Of a stretch of 64,000 nucleotides of DNA, positions 48,305-56,595 are shown in pieces. Numbering within the stretch: the first letter of the stretch is position 1; every line of letters begins with the position of its first letter. Source of the stretch: Halopseudomonas salina. GTDB taxonomy: Bacteria; Pseudomonadota; Gammaproteobacteria; Pseudomonadales; Pseudomonadaceae. The translations under genes were made by a program, and so were the position numbers. The DNA lies in the NCBI RefSeq assembly GCF_008641105.1, contig NZ_VTTI01000002.1:303141-367140 (forward strand). The letters run 5' to 3'. The notes beneath the pieces are model-generated. The model was not told the DNA's origin. It did not search any database and was given only the letters and a program-made list of their open reading frames with translations.

Positions 48305-48571
48305 ATGAAAACAGCGACACCTTTACTGTCCACTGCGGCATTGGCCCTGGCACTGCTGATAGCATCACCGGCCTTTGCAGAGGATGAGAACATGACGGAA
48401 GCAGAAGCCCAGAGCTACTCCCGGGACTTGCTTGAGCCCGAAGAGGACCGCGCAGGTCTGGACAATATCCGTGACGAGCGTGAGGAGGTTCGTGATGAAG
48501 ATCGCCCAGAGGAAGACAGCGGCGATTACCCGGATGACAACTCAGAGATAGAGATCGAAGAACAGGACTGA
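48305..48571 (+). CDS. Small secreted highly acidic protein
   Basis: An 88-residue protein with a Sec signal (MKTATPLLSTAALALALLIASPAFA, AFA cleavage) followed by about 63 residues that are mostly Asp, Glu and Arg, for example EEVRDEDRPEEDSGDYPDD. It has no cysteine or histidine in the mature part. GAGAGGTC precedes the ATG. Divergent from cueR-copA, whose promoter lies 85 bases upstream, so copper-linked expression or metal buffering is possible but unproven. I recognise no family. Confidence 0.68.
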   Translation: MKTATPLLSTAALALALLIASPAFAEDENMTEAEAQSYSRDLLEPEEDRAGLDNIRDEREEVRDEDRPEEDSGDYPDDNSEIEIEEQD

Positions 48572-48582
48572 CAAGCAACCTG

Positions 48583-48604
48583 CAGCCGGCTAATGTGCCG
48601 GCTG
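48583..48604. terminator. Hairpin between the acidic protein and RES toxin genes
   Basis: CAGCCGGC-TAATGT-GCCGGCTG, an 8-bp stem with a 6-base loop between two convergent genes. No T tract; probable bidirectional attenuator. Confidence 0.5.
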
Positions 48605-48608
48605 TTGC

Positions 48609-49307
48609 CTACCCTACGCGGGTCGACAATTTGTGCACCCCGACAACATCCCCGTTCCATATCATTTCGTAATGCGCGGTTTGCACCACAGATGAGACCT
48701 GTCTGGGGGTCAGCAAACCCCAGCACACGCCGCCAGCCTGCCTGACCGAGTGATACCGAATGCCGGTCGCGCCCGCGGCAAAGGCGCTGCGGCCCAGCAT
48801 ACGGGCAGCGTCGTAGGCGGTTGGCGAATACACCGGATCCGTGTACGGAACACTCAGCGCATCCAGAGTACCGGCCTCGTCAAACCGCGCGGTCAGCCCC
48901 CTGAAAACAAAGCGCTCATAGCGCAGGGCCGGCACATTCGCCCAATAGACCTGCTGGTGATAACGCACCTCGGCTATCGCGGTTTCCATGCAGTCGGCCA
49001 GATACAGCACACCGAAAGATCCATCACTGAAACGCGACCCATCAGGATTTACATGGGTAAAAGGCGCAGCAGCGTAGGAGCAGCCCTGAATACCAAAAGG
49101 AATGTCGGCCCTGGGGATCAACTCCAACCGCCCTGCCTGGTTCGCCAGGCGCGGATTGGTCAGGGCCTGCAGCGCGTAAAGCTCCTCGAACTCATCGGCG
49201 CTGGCCACATCATCAAATATCGCGATGGGCGGAAACTTCGAATTCACCAGGCGATAACCACGCACCAGCCCCGCTGGCAGGACTGGCAGATCCCGTACCG
49301 CTACCAC
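48609..49307 (-). CDS. RES domain toxin (NAD+-degrading)
   Basis: A 232-residue RES-domain protein, the toxin of the RES/Xre type II toxin-antitoxin class. Characterised relatives inactivate cells by hydrolysing NAD+. The Arg of the motif is in LVRGYRLVNSK, the Glu in the CMETAIAEVRYHQQVYW helix, and the Ser near FSDGSFGVLYLAD or RYHSVRQAGG. The start is GTG at 49307, overlapping the antitoxin stop by 7 bases (GTGGTAG), so the two are translationally coupled. GC content resembles the surroundings. Activity is inferred from family. Confidence 0.85.
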   Translation of the reverse strand: MVAVRDLPVLPAGLVRGYRLVNSKFPPIAIFDDVASADEFEELYALQALTNPRLANQAGRLELIPRADIPFGIQGCSYAAAPFTHVNPDGSRFSDGSFGVLYLADCMETAIAEVRYHQQVYWANVPALRYERFVFRGLTARFDEAGTLDALSVPYTDPVYSPTAYDAARMLGRSAFAAGATGIRYHSVRQAGGVCWGLLTPRQVSSVVQTAHYEMIWNGDVVGVHKLSTRVG

Positions 49308-49702
49308 TGACTACCACGCAGCACGTCAATGCGGCGGAAGGTTTCATATACAGCGACAATATCTCCCCCGCCCATGACTTCCAGTGGCGAGCGGCCCAGA
49401 AAGAACGCATTGTCGTTCGGCATCCGCATAAAACCGTAGAGGTTGTCGGGGTTGTCGAAGATCGTGCGCAGCGCTGCGTGAATGTTGAGCACAAAGCTCA
49501 CACGGGTCAGTTGGTCACGGTCCAGACTGATGGACGCCAGGCCATCCTTGCGCTTGGCCCGCGCGTAGGTGCTATGCGACACCCGCAATATTGCCTCACC
49601 CTGCTCCCCGGTTGCGCCCCATCTGTCGAGGATAGCAACAGCGGTGCGCAGACCCGTGGCCGATGCTGTCTTGTCGGGGTTTAAAGCTGGAGCTGCTTGC
49701 AT
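49301..49702 (-). CDS. Xre/MbcA/ParS-type antitoxin of the RES toxin
   Basis: A 133-residue antitoxin. The N-terminal Xre-like domain (residues ~15-65, TAVAILDRWGATGEQGEAILRVSHSTYARAKRKDGLASISLDRDQLTRVSFVLNIH) binds DNA. The C-terminal toxin-binding (DUF2384) part has NPDNLYGFMRMPNDNAFFLGRSPLEVMGGGDIVAVYETFRRIDVLRGSQW. It precedes and overlaps the toxin gene, the standard RES/Xre order. A perfect 20-bp palindrome upstream is the probable autoregulatory operator. Confidence 0.85.
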   Translation of the reverse strand: MQAAPALNPDKTASATGLRTAVAILDRWGATGEQGEAILRVSHSTYARAKRKDGLASISLDRDQLTRVSFVLNIHAALRTIFDNPDNLYGFMRMPNDNAFFLGRSPLEVMGGGDIVAVYETFRRIDVLRGSQW

Positions 49703-49749
49703 GGAATAACTCGATAAATAAATGTACTCACAGATACTAGTTCTGGTTT

Positions 49750-49769
49750 TTTATATTTGCAAATATAAA
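49750..49769. promoter_or_regulatory. Perfect 20-bp AT-rich palindrome upstream of the antitoxin
   Basis: TTTATATTTGCAAATATAAA is symmetric over all 20 bases and centred about 57 bases before the antitoxin start. It lies in a conspicuously AT-rich 90-bp patch in otherwise GC-rich DNA. Toxin-antitoxin pairs of this class repress their own promoter, so this is the likely operator. Confidence 0.75.
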
Positions 49770-49827
49770 TACAGCTCTATTTTTGTTCGCGCATGGATAG
49801 ATCGCACAAGCAATTCCCGAGACCTGA

Positions 49828-49992
49828 CCCGAGTTGCTCAAGAGGACAACGGCCCCTCATTCTGTCGAACTCGACAACAAACTGTTTCAGAGCCTGGAAG
49901 AGGTCTTGGCGATCCAGCGCGCAAACAATACAATCGTACAACCGGCGCCTACAGAGCAATGCCTGTTGGGACTGATTTGGCCGGATCACTAA
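49828..49992 (+). pseudogene. Truncated paralogue of the 141-residue protein encoded at 55066
   Basis: The frame open from 49828 (after a stop at 49825-49827) to TAA at 49990 encodes a peptide containing KLFQSLEEVLAIQ, NNTI and a terminal LIWPDH. The C-terminus of the protein at 55066-55491 reads KLFQSLDEVLAIQ, ENTI and MIWPKGK, with the same spacing; about 21 of 35 aligned residues are identical. The N-terminal three quarters is missing here and there is no ATG; a TTG at 49834 would give 52 residues. It lies 40 bases before the HD-GYP gene. Either a gene remnant cut by the event that brought the RES/Xre module, or a short functional version. Confidence 0.75.
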
Positions 49993-50032
49993 TAATAACA
50001 AAAGCACCTATTGCCGCTGATCAGGAAAACCG

Positions 50033-51268
50033 ATGTCCGATAATGCACCAACGGACCGCATGAAAATCGACGTAGCCGAGCTGACTATAGGCATGTATGT
50101 GGTCGAGCTTGATCGTCCCTGGACAGAGACCAGTTTTCTGTTCCAAGGTTTCCGTATTCGTCAGCAGCAAGAAATTCGCTTACTCCAGCAGATATGCAAA
50201 TACGTGTGGGTGGATTCCAGGCGGATCCGTGGCGTTAAAAAGCAGACAATCGAAAGTCATGCCCAGTCCGTAGACACACAGCCCATCATTAGCAAAATCA
50301 GTTTTAGCCACGAAATTGAACAGGCCTCACCCGCCTGGAATACAGCGCGGGAGGAATCTTTACGCATCCTCGAATCAGTCAGGCTGGGCCAGGAGCTGGA
50401 CGTCACGGCGGTCAAGGCCGTGGTCAAGGAATGCGTAGACAGCATTCTGCGCAATCCCGCAGCGATGCTATGGCTGGCCCGCATCAAGAACAGCGATCAC
50501 TACACTGCCGAGCACTCCCTGAGAGTTGCCATGCTCGCCATTGCTCTCGGCAAGGAACTGGGCCTGGCCTCTTATCAGTTGGAGCAGATAGGCGTCTGCG
50601 GCATGCTGCATGATGTGGGCAAACTCAAGGTACCTAGCGAAATACTCAACAAGCCCGGCGCCCTCACCGCCGAAGAGCTGCGTGTGATGCAAAGCCACGC
50701 CATCGAGGGCCGTAGACTGTTGATGAGCAACGAACAGATTACGCCCGCCACTGTCGATGTCGCCTACTCTCACCATGAACGCCTGGATGGCAGAGGTTAT
50801 CCGCGCGGCCTGGATGCCGGCAAGATTCCCTACTTCGCCAAAATCATTGCCGTCGTTGACGCTTACGACGCCATCAACAGTGACCGGATCTACAGCAAGG
50901 GACGGTCCAATCTGGAATCACTGAGAATACTGCATGACTCAGCCAACAGCCATTTCGATGAGGGCATTGTCGGCCACTTCATTCGCCTGATGGGCATCTA
51001 CCCGCCGGGCGAAATTGTCGAGCTGGCAAATGGTGAAGTCGGCATCATCATAGGCTGCGCACCCGGCAACAAACTCAGACCGAAAATACTACGCGTACTC
51101 AACACCAAAAAGGAACTCTGCAAGGAAGTGGTCATCGACCTGGCACTGACCACAACCGACAGCGGAGGAAAGTCTTGCCGAATCAAGGAAGTACACAGCA
51201 GCGGCGCATTCGGCATTGATATTGATGCGTACCGGCGCAAAGGGTTGCTTATCCCAACCGACCTGTGA
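50033..51268 (+). CDS. HD-GYP c-di-GMP phosphodiesterase with DUF3391 domain
   Basis: A 411-residue cytosolic enzyme expected to hydrolyse c-di-GMP to GMP. The N-terminal DUF3391 (residues ~9-130) has KIDVAELTIGMYVVELDRPWTETSFLFQGFRI and the family WVDSRR. The HD-GYP domain (~140-330) shows TAEHSLRVAMLAIALGKELG, HDVGKLKVP, EGRRLL, YSHHERLDGRGYPRGL and the KIIAVVDAYDAINSDRIY helix, so metal and GYP residues are intact. It starts 40 bases after the truncated paralogue and has no downstream partner on the same strand. Confidence 0.92.
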   Translation: MSDNAPTDRMKIDVAELTIGMYVVELDRPWTETSFLFQGFRIRQQQEIRLLQQICKYVWVDSRRIRGVKKQTIESHAQSVDTQPIISKISFSHEIEQASPAWNTAREESLRILESVRLGQELDVTAVKAVVKECVDSILRNPAAMLWLARIKNSDHYTAEHSLRVAMLAIALGKELGLASYQLEQIGVCGMLHDVGKLKVPSEILNKPGALTAEELRVMQSHAIEGRRLLMSNEQITPATVDVAYSHHERLDGRGYPRGLDAGKIPYFAKIIAVVDAYDAINSDRIYSKGRSNLESLRILHDSANSHFDEGIVGHFIRLMGIYPPGEIVELANGEVGIIIGCAPGNKLRPKILRVLNTKKELCKEVVIDLALTTTDSGGKSCRIKEVHSSGAFGIDIDAYRRKGLLIPTDL

Positions 51269-51289
51269 AGCGAGCTCGGAACGCTGTTG

Positions 51290-51967
51290 TCAGGCTGAGT
51301 CGCGCCGCCAGACCGTCGCCAGCCACGGTTGCTGATCGCGCGGCAAGCCAGCCGGCCGGTAGTAATGCTCAATCTCGATAAAGCCCGCGGCCTGCAAAAA
51401 TGCCCTCCAGGTGTCCAGCCGGTAATAGGCGGCATACCTATCCCCCGTCCAGCCTTCCTGATCATCGCCCCGAGGGTTGGAGCAGAACAGCACCCCGCCG
51501 GGCTTCAGGGCCTGGTGTAACTGGCGTAATGCAGCCGGCAAAATCCTGCTGGGAATATGAAATAGTGTTGCGTTCGCGAAAATTCCGTCAAACCACTGCA
51601 CTGGCAGGTCCAGAGCAAGAAAATCCTGCAGCCATACTTCGCAGCCAGTGTCCTGCCGTGCCATCTCGACGAAGCGCTCGCAACCATCCAGCCCAACCGG
51701 CACGTGCCCCATCGCCTTGAAAATACGCAGATCCCGCCCAGGCCCACAGCCCAAATCCAGAATCTGCAGCGGTGCAGGTGTGTGAATATTGCGCAGCAAT
51801 GCATCAATGTTCTGGCTCACATCGTGATCCCTGGTACCCTCGCGAAAGTCTTCGGCATTCTGCTGATAATGCTTGATAGTCTCTCGTGCCAGCATGTTCA
51901 AGTTGGAACGGGTATCACCAGCGAATTGCGCATGGTCAAAGCGTTTTGGGTCGCGGATATCAGACAT
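51290..51967 (-). CDS. Class I SAM-dependent methyltransferase
   Basis: A 225-residue methyltransferase. SAM motif I is LQILDLGCGPGRDLRIFKAMGHVPVGLDG, and the acidic motif II region is VEMARQDTGCEVWLQDFLALDLPVQWFDGIFANATLFHI. The late motif ALKPGGVLFCSNPRGDD is typical of the Methyltransf_11/25 group. Substrate cannot be deduced. It lies downstream of umuDC on the same strand and may be read through from it. Confidence 0.85.
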   Translation of the reverse strand: MSDIRDPKRFDHAQFAGDTRSNLNMLARETIKHYQQNAEDFREGTRDHDVSQNIDALLRNIHTPAPLQILDLGCGPGRDLRIFKAMGHVPVGLDGCERFVEMARQDTGCEVWLQDFLALDLPVQWFDGIFANATLFHIPSRILPAALRQLHQALKPGGVLFCSNPRGDDQEGWTGDRYAAYYRLDTWRAFLQAAGFIEIEHYYRPAGLPRDQQPWLATVWRRDSA

Positions 51968-52054
51968 GGACTGGCTTGGCTCCTAAGGGGCAGAGAGCCC
52001 AGAGTAACGCGCCGGAGATCTTGATGGCCAACGGCTAGTGAGCGCAGCCACCAA

Positions 52055-53326
52055 TCATCTGCAGCTGGCACACCATAACTGGTCCCACCTGGTGGTGTAA
52101 CTGGGGCTTTTCAGTTCCCGCTTCATACCCCAGCCTGGCGCGATCGGTACCCGAGCCGGACGCAGCGTGCCCCTGCCCCATCGGCCGTTGATTTCATCCA
52201 GCACACTCATGACCTTTGCGGCGGCGACAGGCTGCACTTCAGCAAAGAGGTCATCGGTAAACTCCCCCCGCTGTCTCAAGTCCAGAAGCATGATCTCGGC
52301 CTTGGCGTAGGCGTGACCCGCGCGAAAGATCGCGTCCAGCCCCTGCAGTGCAGCGCGAACAATCAGCCGGGTATCGTCGGAGGGGTATGGCAATTCACAG
52401 ACAATGCCCCTGGCAAACTTGGCTTCCTCGGGATTGAACATGCCGGTGCGAATCGCTACCCGAATCCGCTTACACAGCGATCCTTGGGCCCGCAGCTTCT
52501 CGCAGGCCCGTGCAGCGTAGGTAGCGACCGCCTCCCTGATAGGCTCTATTTCGTATAAACGCTGACCGAAAGCCCGGCTGCTGCAGATTTCCTGCTTGGC
52601 GGGCGCAGCTTCTTCCAGCGCCAGGCACGGCGTACCCCGTAGCTCCCTGGCGGTCTTTTCGATCACCACAGAGAACTGCTTGCGTAGCAACCAGGCGTCC
52701 GCCTGCGCCAGATCCCACGCAGTCTTGATCCCCATGGCAGTCAAATGCTCATTCATCCGCCGGCCCACACCCCATACTTCGTCAACCGGCATCACCTTCA
52801 ACAGCTTGTCGCGCCGCTGCGGATCACAGATATCCAGCACACCGCCATTCTGTTTTTGCCAGCGCTTGGCACCGGCATTCGCCAGCTTGGCCAGTGTTTT
52901 CGTTTGCGCAATGCCCACTCCGGTGGGGATACCCGTCAACTTCAATACCTGCGCGCGGATCTCACGGCCCAGCTTCTCCCGCTGATCAATTCCTGTCAGA
53001 TCGGCAAAAGCTTCATCAATCGAATAAACCTCGAGCGCCGGCACAAGACTTTCGATCACGGTCATTACGCGCTCGCTGATATCGCCATAAAGGGCGTAAT
53101 TGCTACTGAAGGCCAGAACACCGTTGCGCTGCAACGCACCCTTGATCTGATGATAGGGCTCTCCCATCTTCACAAAGGGCTTGGCATCTGCACTCCTCGC
53201 AATAACGCAGCCGTCATTGTTGCTTAGCACCACGATTGGTACCCGATTCAGGTCCGGCCGGAATACTCGCTCGCAGGACGCGTAGAAGGAGTTGCAATCA
53301 ATCAGCGCAAAAACCTGCTCAACCAT
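52055..53326 (-). CDS. umuC: DNA polymerase V catalytic subunit UmuC
   Basis: Y-family translesion polymerase of 423 residues. Palm residues are in FALIDCNSFYASCERVFRPDL (first metal Asp) and YSIDEAFADLTG (SIDEAF). The little-finger and C-terminal domains contain KKTxxREL-type sequence (VIEKTARELRGTPCLALEEAAPAKQEICSSRAFG). Start ATG at 53326 overlaps the umuD stop by eight bases, so the two are translationally coupled. Induced in the SOS response through the LexA box upstream of umuD. Confidence 0.95.
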   Translation of the reverse strand: MVEQVFALIDCNSFYASCERVFRPDLNRVPIVVLSNNDGCVIARSADAKPFVKMGEPYHQIKGALQRNGVLAFSSNYALYGDISERVMTVIESLVPALEVYSIDEAFADLTGIDQREKLGREIRAQVLKLTGIPTGVGIAQTKTLAKLANAGAKRWQKQNGGVLDICDPQRRDKLLKVMPVDEVWGVGRRMNEHLTAMGIKTAWDLAQADAWLLRKQFSVVIEKTARELRGTPCLALEEAAPAKQEICSSRAFGQRLYEIEPIREAVATYAARACEKLRAQGSLCKRIRVAIRTGMFNPEEAKFARGIVCELPYPSDDTRLIVRAALQGLDAIFRAGHAYAKAEIMLLDLRQRGEFTDDLFAEVQPVAAAKVMSVLDEINGRWGRGTLRPARVPIAPGWGMKRELKSPSYTTRWDQLWCASCR

Positions 53327-53756
53327 GGCTACGGTGCCTCCGGATGCTGTCGGTGACTACGCCCCAGATCAGCAGGTCATCGCCCTCTAGTACATAGCGT
53401 GGAGGGTATTTGGGGTTCTCCGAGAGCAGAATGACCTCCTCCCCGCGCAGGGCTAATCGCTTGACGAAGGTCTCGCCATTGATCGCTGCAATGACCACGT
53501 CGCCATGGCGGCCGGACAACGCCCGACTCACCACCAACACATCCCCATCCAGAATGCCTGCCCCCGTCATGCTGTCTCCATCGGCACGCACAAGATAGGT
53601 GTGCGGTGCATCGATATCCAGCAGCTCATCCAGTGACAGGGTCTGCTCCATATGGTCCTGGGCCGGGGACGGGAAGCCGGCCGGAACGCGAGCGGAAAAA
53701 AAAGGCAGCTCACTCTCGGAGATGCCCACAGGGCCTAAAATGGTGACGGTGCTCAT
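53319..53756 (-). CDS. umuD: UmuD, LexA-like self-cleaving subunit of polymerase V
   Basis: About 145 residues from the ATG at 53756. The Ala26-Gly27 cleavage site is in SARVPAGFPSPAQDH. Catalytic Ser62 (GDSMTGAGI) and Lys99 (FVKRL) form the dyad activated by RecA filaments. The frame is open further upstream to 53885, but that part runs through the LexA box and is not coding. UmuD' pairs with UmuC as polymerase V. Confidence 0.95.
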   Translation of the reverse strand: MSTVTILGPVGISESELPFFSARVPAGFPSPAQDHMEQTLSLDELLDIDAPHTYLVRADGDSMTGAGILDGDVLVVSRALSGRHGDVVIAAINGETFVKRLALRGEEVILLSENPKYPPRYVLEGDDLLIWGVVTDSIRRHRSHG

Positions 53757-53778
53757 ACTCAATAACCTTTCACGTATG

Positions 53779-53794
53779 CTGTATATGCATACAG
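53779..53794. promoter_or_regulatory. LexA (SOS) box of umuDC
   Basis: CTGTATATGCATACAG matches the LexA consensus CTGT-N8-ACAG, with arms fully symmetric at the ends. It lies 22 bases before the umuD start codon, on the side expected for repression. Confidence 0.95.
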
Positions 53795-54049
53795 TAAACG
53801 AAATCAGGGATCGAGGGTCAAAGAAAGGTGTAACTGACAGACAGGCGGAACAACATCGTGCGACGCTTGACGCAGTCTCAGGCACGGATGCGCTATCTAA
53901 GCTATGACCCCACCTCTCACGGAGGCAGCATTTTTGCTATCTCTTTTCGAAACTAAATCTATTCTTTAAATACGATAAACATCACGCTATTTCTGGCAAG
54001 CTGGCCTACTGGATATAGTAGACAAGTGCTTAAAGGCAGCGGACATACG

Positions 54050-55069
54050 ATGCACGACAATTTTCTCGATAAGCTCGCGACTACAATCACTGACAGCCAG
54101 GACCTGGAGAGCCTTGCGCGCCCTCTTTTGGCGATACTGCAGGAAATTACCGACCTGGAGTCGACTTTTCTGACGTCGGTCGATCTCCAGCGAAATGAGC
54201 TGACACTGGTTTACACCCACAACACCAGCAGCCTGCAGATTCCTGAAGGGCGCATCAATCCCTGGTGCGATACCCTGTGCAAAAGGGCCATGGATGATGG
54301 CGTCATTCACACCGACGCGGCGCATCAGCTATGGCCTGACAACGCCATCGGTCGAGAGCTGGGGATTGTCACTTACCTGAGCGAGCCACTATGCACCAGC
54401 GACGGTGAGCTCTACGGCACCCTATGCGGGGCGAGCAGTTCACAGCGCAAGATCAGTAGCAGGAGTCGTCGATTACTGTCCATGTTTGGCCGATTACTGA
54501 TCCAGCAGATAGAGCGCGAACGCCTGATAGCCCAGCTGCAAGTGGAGAATCAGCGGTTCAGTAAAGCCGCCCTGCAAGATCCATTGACCAGAATACCCAA
54601 TCGCCGGGCCATGGAGCAGGAGCTCACCCGCACTCTGGCAAATGCCTCACGCAACCAACTGCAAACCCACCTTGCCTTTATCGATCTGGATGATTTCAAA
54701 GCCATCAACGACCGTTACGGACATGATTTCGGCGACCGCTTTCTGCTTGAAATCAGCGCCAATCTGACAAACAGGCTGCGGGAAGGTGACTTTGTTGCCC
54801 GCTACGGTGGTGATGAATTCGTGTTCTTTTGCGCTACAGCCCAAGGCAGTAGTGAAAGCCAGCGTCAGGCAATAACTGATCGCCTGAGATCGCTGACGCA
54901 GGGCCGTTTCAAAATCGAAGACATTGAACTGGACTACGCAGGACCCAGCATAGGCGTAGTCAGTGCCTTGCCTAACGAGTCCGGCAACCAACTGCTGGCG
55001 CGCGCCGACCGGGTAATGTATGACCAGAAAGCCGCTCGAAAAACCGCCTCCGGCAGCGAGCAGCAATGA
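54050..55069 (+). CDS. GAF-domain diguanylate cyclase
   Basis: A 339-residue cytosolic c-di-GMP synthase. The GAF domain (residues ~15-160) has TYLSEPLCTSDGELYGTLCGASSS. The GGDEF domain (~175-330) has the catalytic VARYGGDEFVFF and the I-site REGD five residues upstream. I chose the ATG at 54050 (MHDNFLDKL). Its stop overlaps the next gene by four bases (ATGA), suggesting the product works with that unknown protein. It is divergent from umuDC, about 290 bases away. Confidence 0.9.
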   Translation: MHDNFLDKLATTITDSQDLESLARPLLAILQEITDLESTFLTSVDLQRNELTLVYTHNTSSLQIPEGRINPWCDTLCKRAMDDGVIHTDAAHQLWPDNAIGRELGIVTYLSEPLCTSDGELYGTLCGASSSQRKISSRSRRLLSMFGRLLIQQIERERLIAQLQVENQRFSKAALQDPLTRIPNRRAMEQELTRTLANASRNQLQTHLAFIDLDDFKAINDRYGHDFGDRFLLEISANLTNRLREGDFVARYGGDEFVFFCATAQGSSESQRQAITDRLRSLTQGRFKIEDIELDYAGPSIGVVSALPNESGNQLLARADRVMYDQKAARKTASGSEQQ

Positions 55070-55491
55070 ACAGAGTCGAGTTGGTCAGACAATCGGTGGA
55101 ACTGCATCTAAACGACATCCGTGACCTGCTGGCAATGCGGCTTTCCTTTCCGCCTGACCAGATGGTGGTCAGCATCGAGAAAGAAATCCAGGACCTGTAC
55201 ACCTACCCCGAAAGACTTGAAACGAGCCACCGGGATGAGTGGCAATCCATTGCCGTCAAGGCTCTGCATCGGCATGGCTTTACAGCCGCCGGGCAAACGG
55301 ATCAGCAGAGCCTGGATGCCTATCTCGGATTTCTCCGGGATGAAATGATTCCACGGTGCATTCAGGATCACCTGAAGCTGTTCCAATCACTGGACGAAGT
55401 GCTGGCGATACAGCAATCGGAGAATACGATCATCTTTCCTGATCCGAGACGGCGGGCCTTGATGCGGATGATCTGGCCAAAAGGTAAATAA
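55066..55491 (+). CDS. Uncharacterised protein coupled to the GAF-GGDEF cyclase
   Basis: A 141-residue soluble, probably helical protein with no domain I recognise. It starts with ATG overlapping the cyclase stop (ATGA), so translation is coupled. It has no signal peptide or transmembrane segment. The C-terminus carries a block KLFQSLDEVLAIQQSENTI followed by a tail ending MIWPKGK. The same block is encoded in a truncated copy just before the HD-GYP gene at 50033. The pairing with two c-di-GMP enzymes suggests a role as an adaptor or effector in that signalling (inference only). Confidence 0.75.
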   Translation: MNRVELVRQSVELHLNDIRDLLAMRLSFPPDQMVVSIEKEIQDLYTYPERLETSHRDEWQSIAVKALHRHGFTAAGQTDQQSLDAYLGFLRDEMIPRCIQDHLKLFQSLDEVLAIQQSENTIIFPDPRRRALMRMIWPKGK

Positions 55492-55515
55492 TACGCCTCG
55501 GAGTGTTCGGCAGTC

Positions 55516-56595
55516 TTACCTCGGCTGATCCACTGCCGCCAGGTTCATCTCCGCAAGCACTCTGTCTACCGCCGCCAAGGCGCCCTCCATATAACCGCCC
55601 TGCTCAACCGCAGCCTCACTACCAATCAAACGCATCTTGTCTCTCCACAACGCGGCAAACACAAAGCCGGCATCCAGGGCACCATGCTCGCCAGATGAGA
55701 CCCGGTCCTGATCGGTCGCTGTATAGGGGTCGGCCGCCCAGTCATAAAAAGCATCTTCAACAGGATCTGCTGCCTGCTCACCAAATAACCGCATCAGTTG
55801 CGCACGACAGGCAGCTTTAACCTCAGACGCTGTCAGGCCTGTCCGTTGAGCCGCATTGATCCCGAAAAATCCGAACAAGGCAGCGCCCTTTTCGTTTCCG
55901 GCATCATGAATCTCGGTCAAGGGACCTATGCGACTGAAAGCGTCACCCGATAGCCCAGCCTCACGCCAAAACGGCTTGCCATAGTGAGCAACATATTTGG
56001 CGTGAGCAGCCATCCAGGTCGGAACCGCCATAAGCATCTGCAAATCACGCTCAGGCAGAGAGGGGCTGAACTGGATACCGGCTGCCAGCCGAGGCGGCAG
56101 CGCCAGCCATATATGCGTGTATGTCTGTGATGGGTCCGGGGTATCAGCAAACACGAGGCGTATTGCCTGCCCGTCCAGACTCGCGGCCTTCAGTGCAGCG
56201 CTCAGATGCAGATGTGCCGGCGGTAACAGGTCCGTGAGTGCAGCCACCAGTTCACAGGTGCCACCCTCGACACGCATTGACGTATTGCCGGACAAATAGC
56301 CTGCGCGCCGAACCACCCCGACGGCACGGTCCTCCAGCATCGTCGCTCCTGCAGTGTATTGCTCAAACACCGGCAAACCCAACTCAGTCACCAGGGCGTG
56401 CATACGTGGTTGAAAATCCGGCCAGAACCAGGACGGACCAAGATCAAAGCCACCCGATTCAGTAGCAAGGATGCGACCGCCAAGCCGATTACGCGCTTCA
56501 AAAAGATCAAAAGCCACACCCAGCCGGTCCAGACGGTAAGCAGCATAAAGCCCCGCCAGGCCCCCGCCAATAATGGCAATTCTTGCTTCAGTCAT
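55516..56595 (-). CDS. FAD-dependent amine oxidase-like flavoprotein
   Basis: A 359-residue flavin monoamine oxidase-family protein. FAD-binding motif IAIIGGGLAGLYAAYRLDRLGVAFDLFEARNRLGGRI is at the N-terminus. The substrate-side helix SFWFWPDFQPR-like stretch (DLGPSWFWPDFQPRMHALVTELGLPV) follows. The end has GALDAGFVFAALWRDKMRLIGSEAAVEQGGYMEGALAAVDRVL, the second FAD-contacting part. It is somewhat shorter than typical amine oxidases (about 450), so the substrate may be unusual. Start ATG at 56595; divergent from the small membrane protein. Convergent with the 141-residue protein's gene, 24 bases away. Confidence 0.85.
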   Translation of the reverse strand: MTEARIAIIGGGLAGLYAAYRLDRLGVAFDLFEARNRLGGRILATESGGFDLGPSWFWPDFQPRMHALVTELGLPVFEQYTAGATMLEDRAVGVVRRAGYLSGNTSMRVEGGTCELVAALTDLLPPAHLHLSAALKAASLDGQAIRLVFADTPDPSQTYTHIWLALPPRLAAGIQFSPSLPERDLQMLMAVPTWMAAHAKYVAHYGKPFWREAGLSGDAFSRIGPLTEIHDAGNEKGAALFGFFGINAAQRTGLTASEVKAACRAQLMRLFGEQAADPVEDAFYDWAADPYTATDQDRVSSGEHGALDAGFVFAALWRDKMRLIGSEAAVEQGGYMEGALAAVDRVLAEMNLAAVDQPR

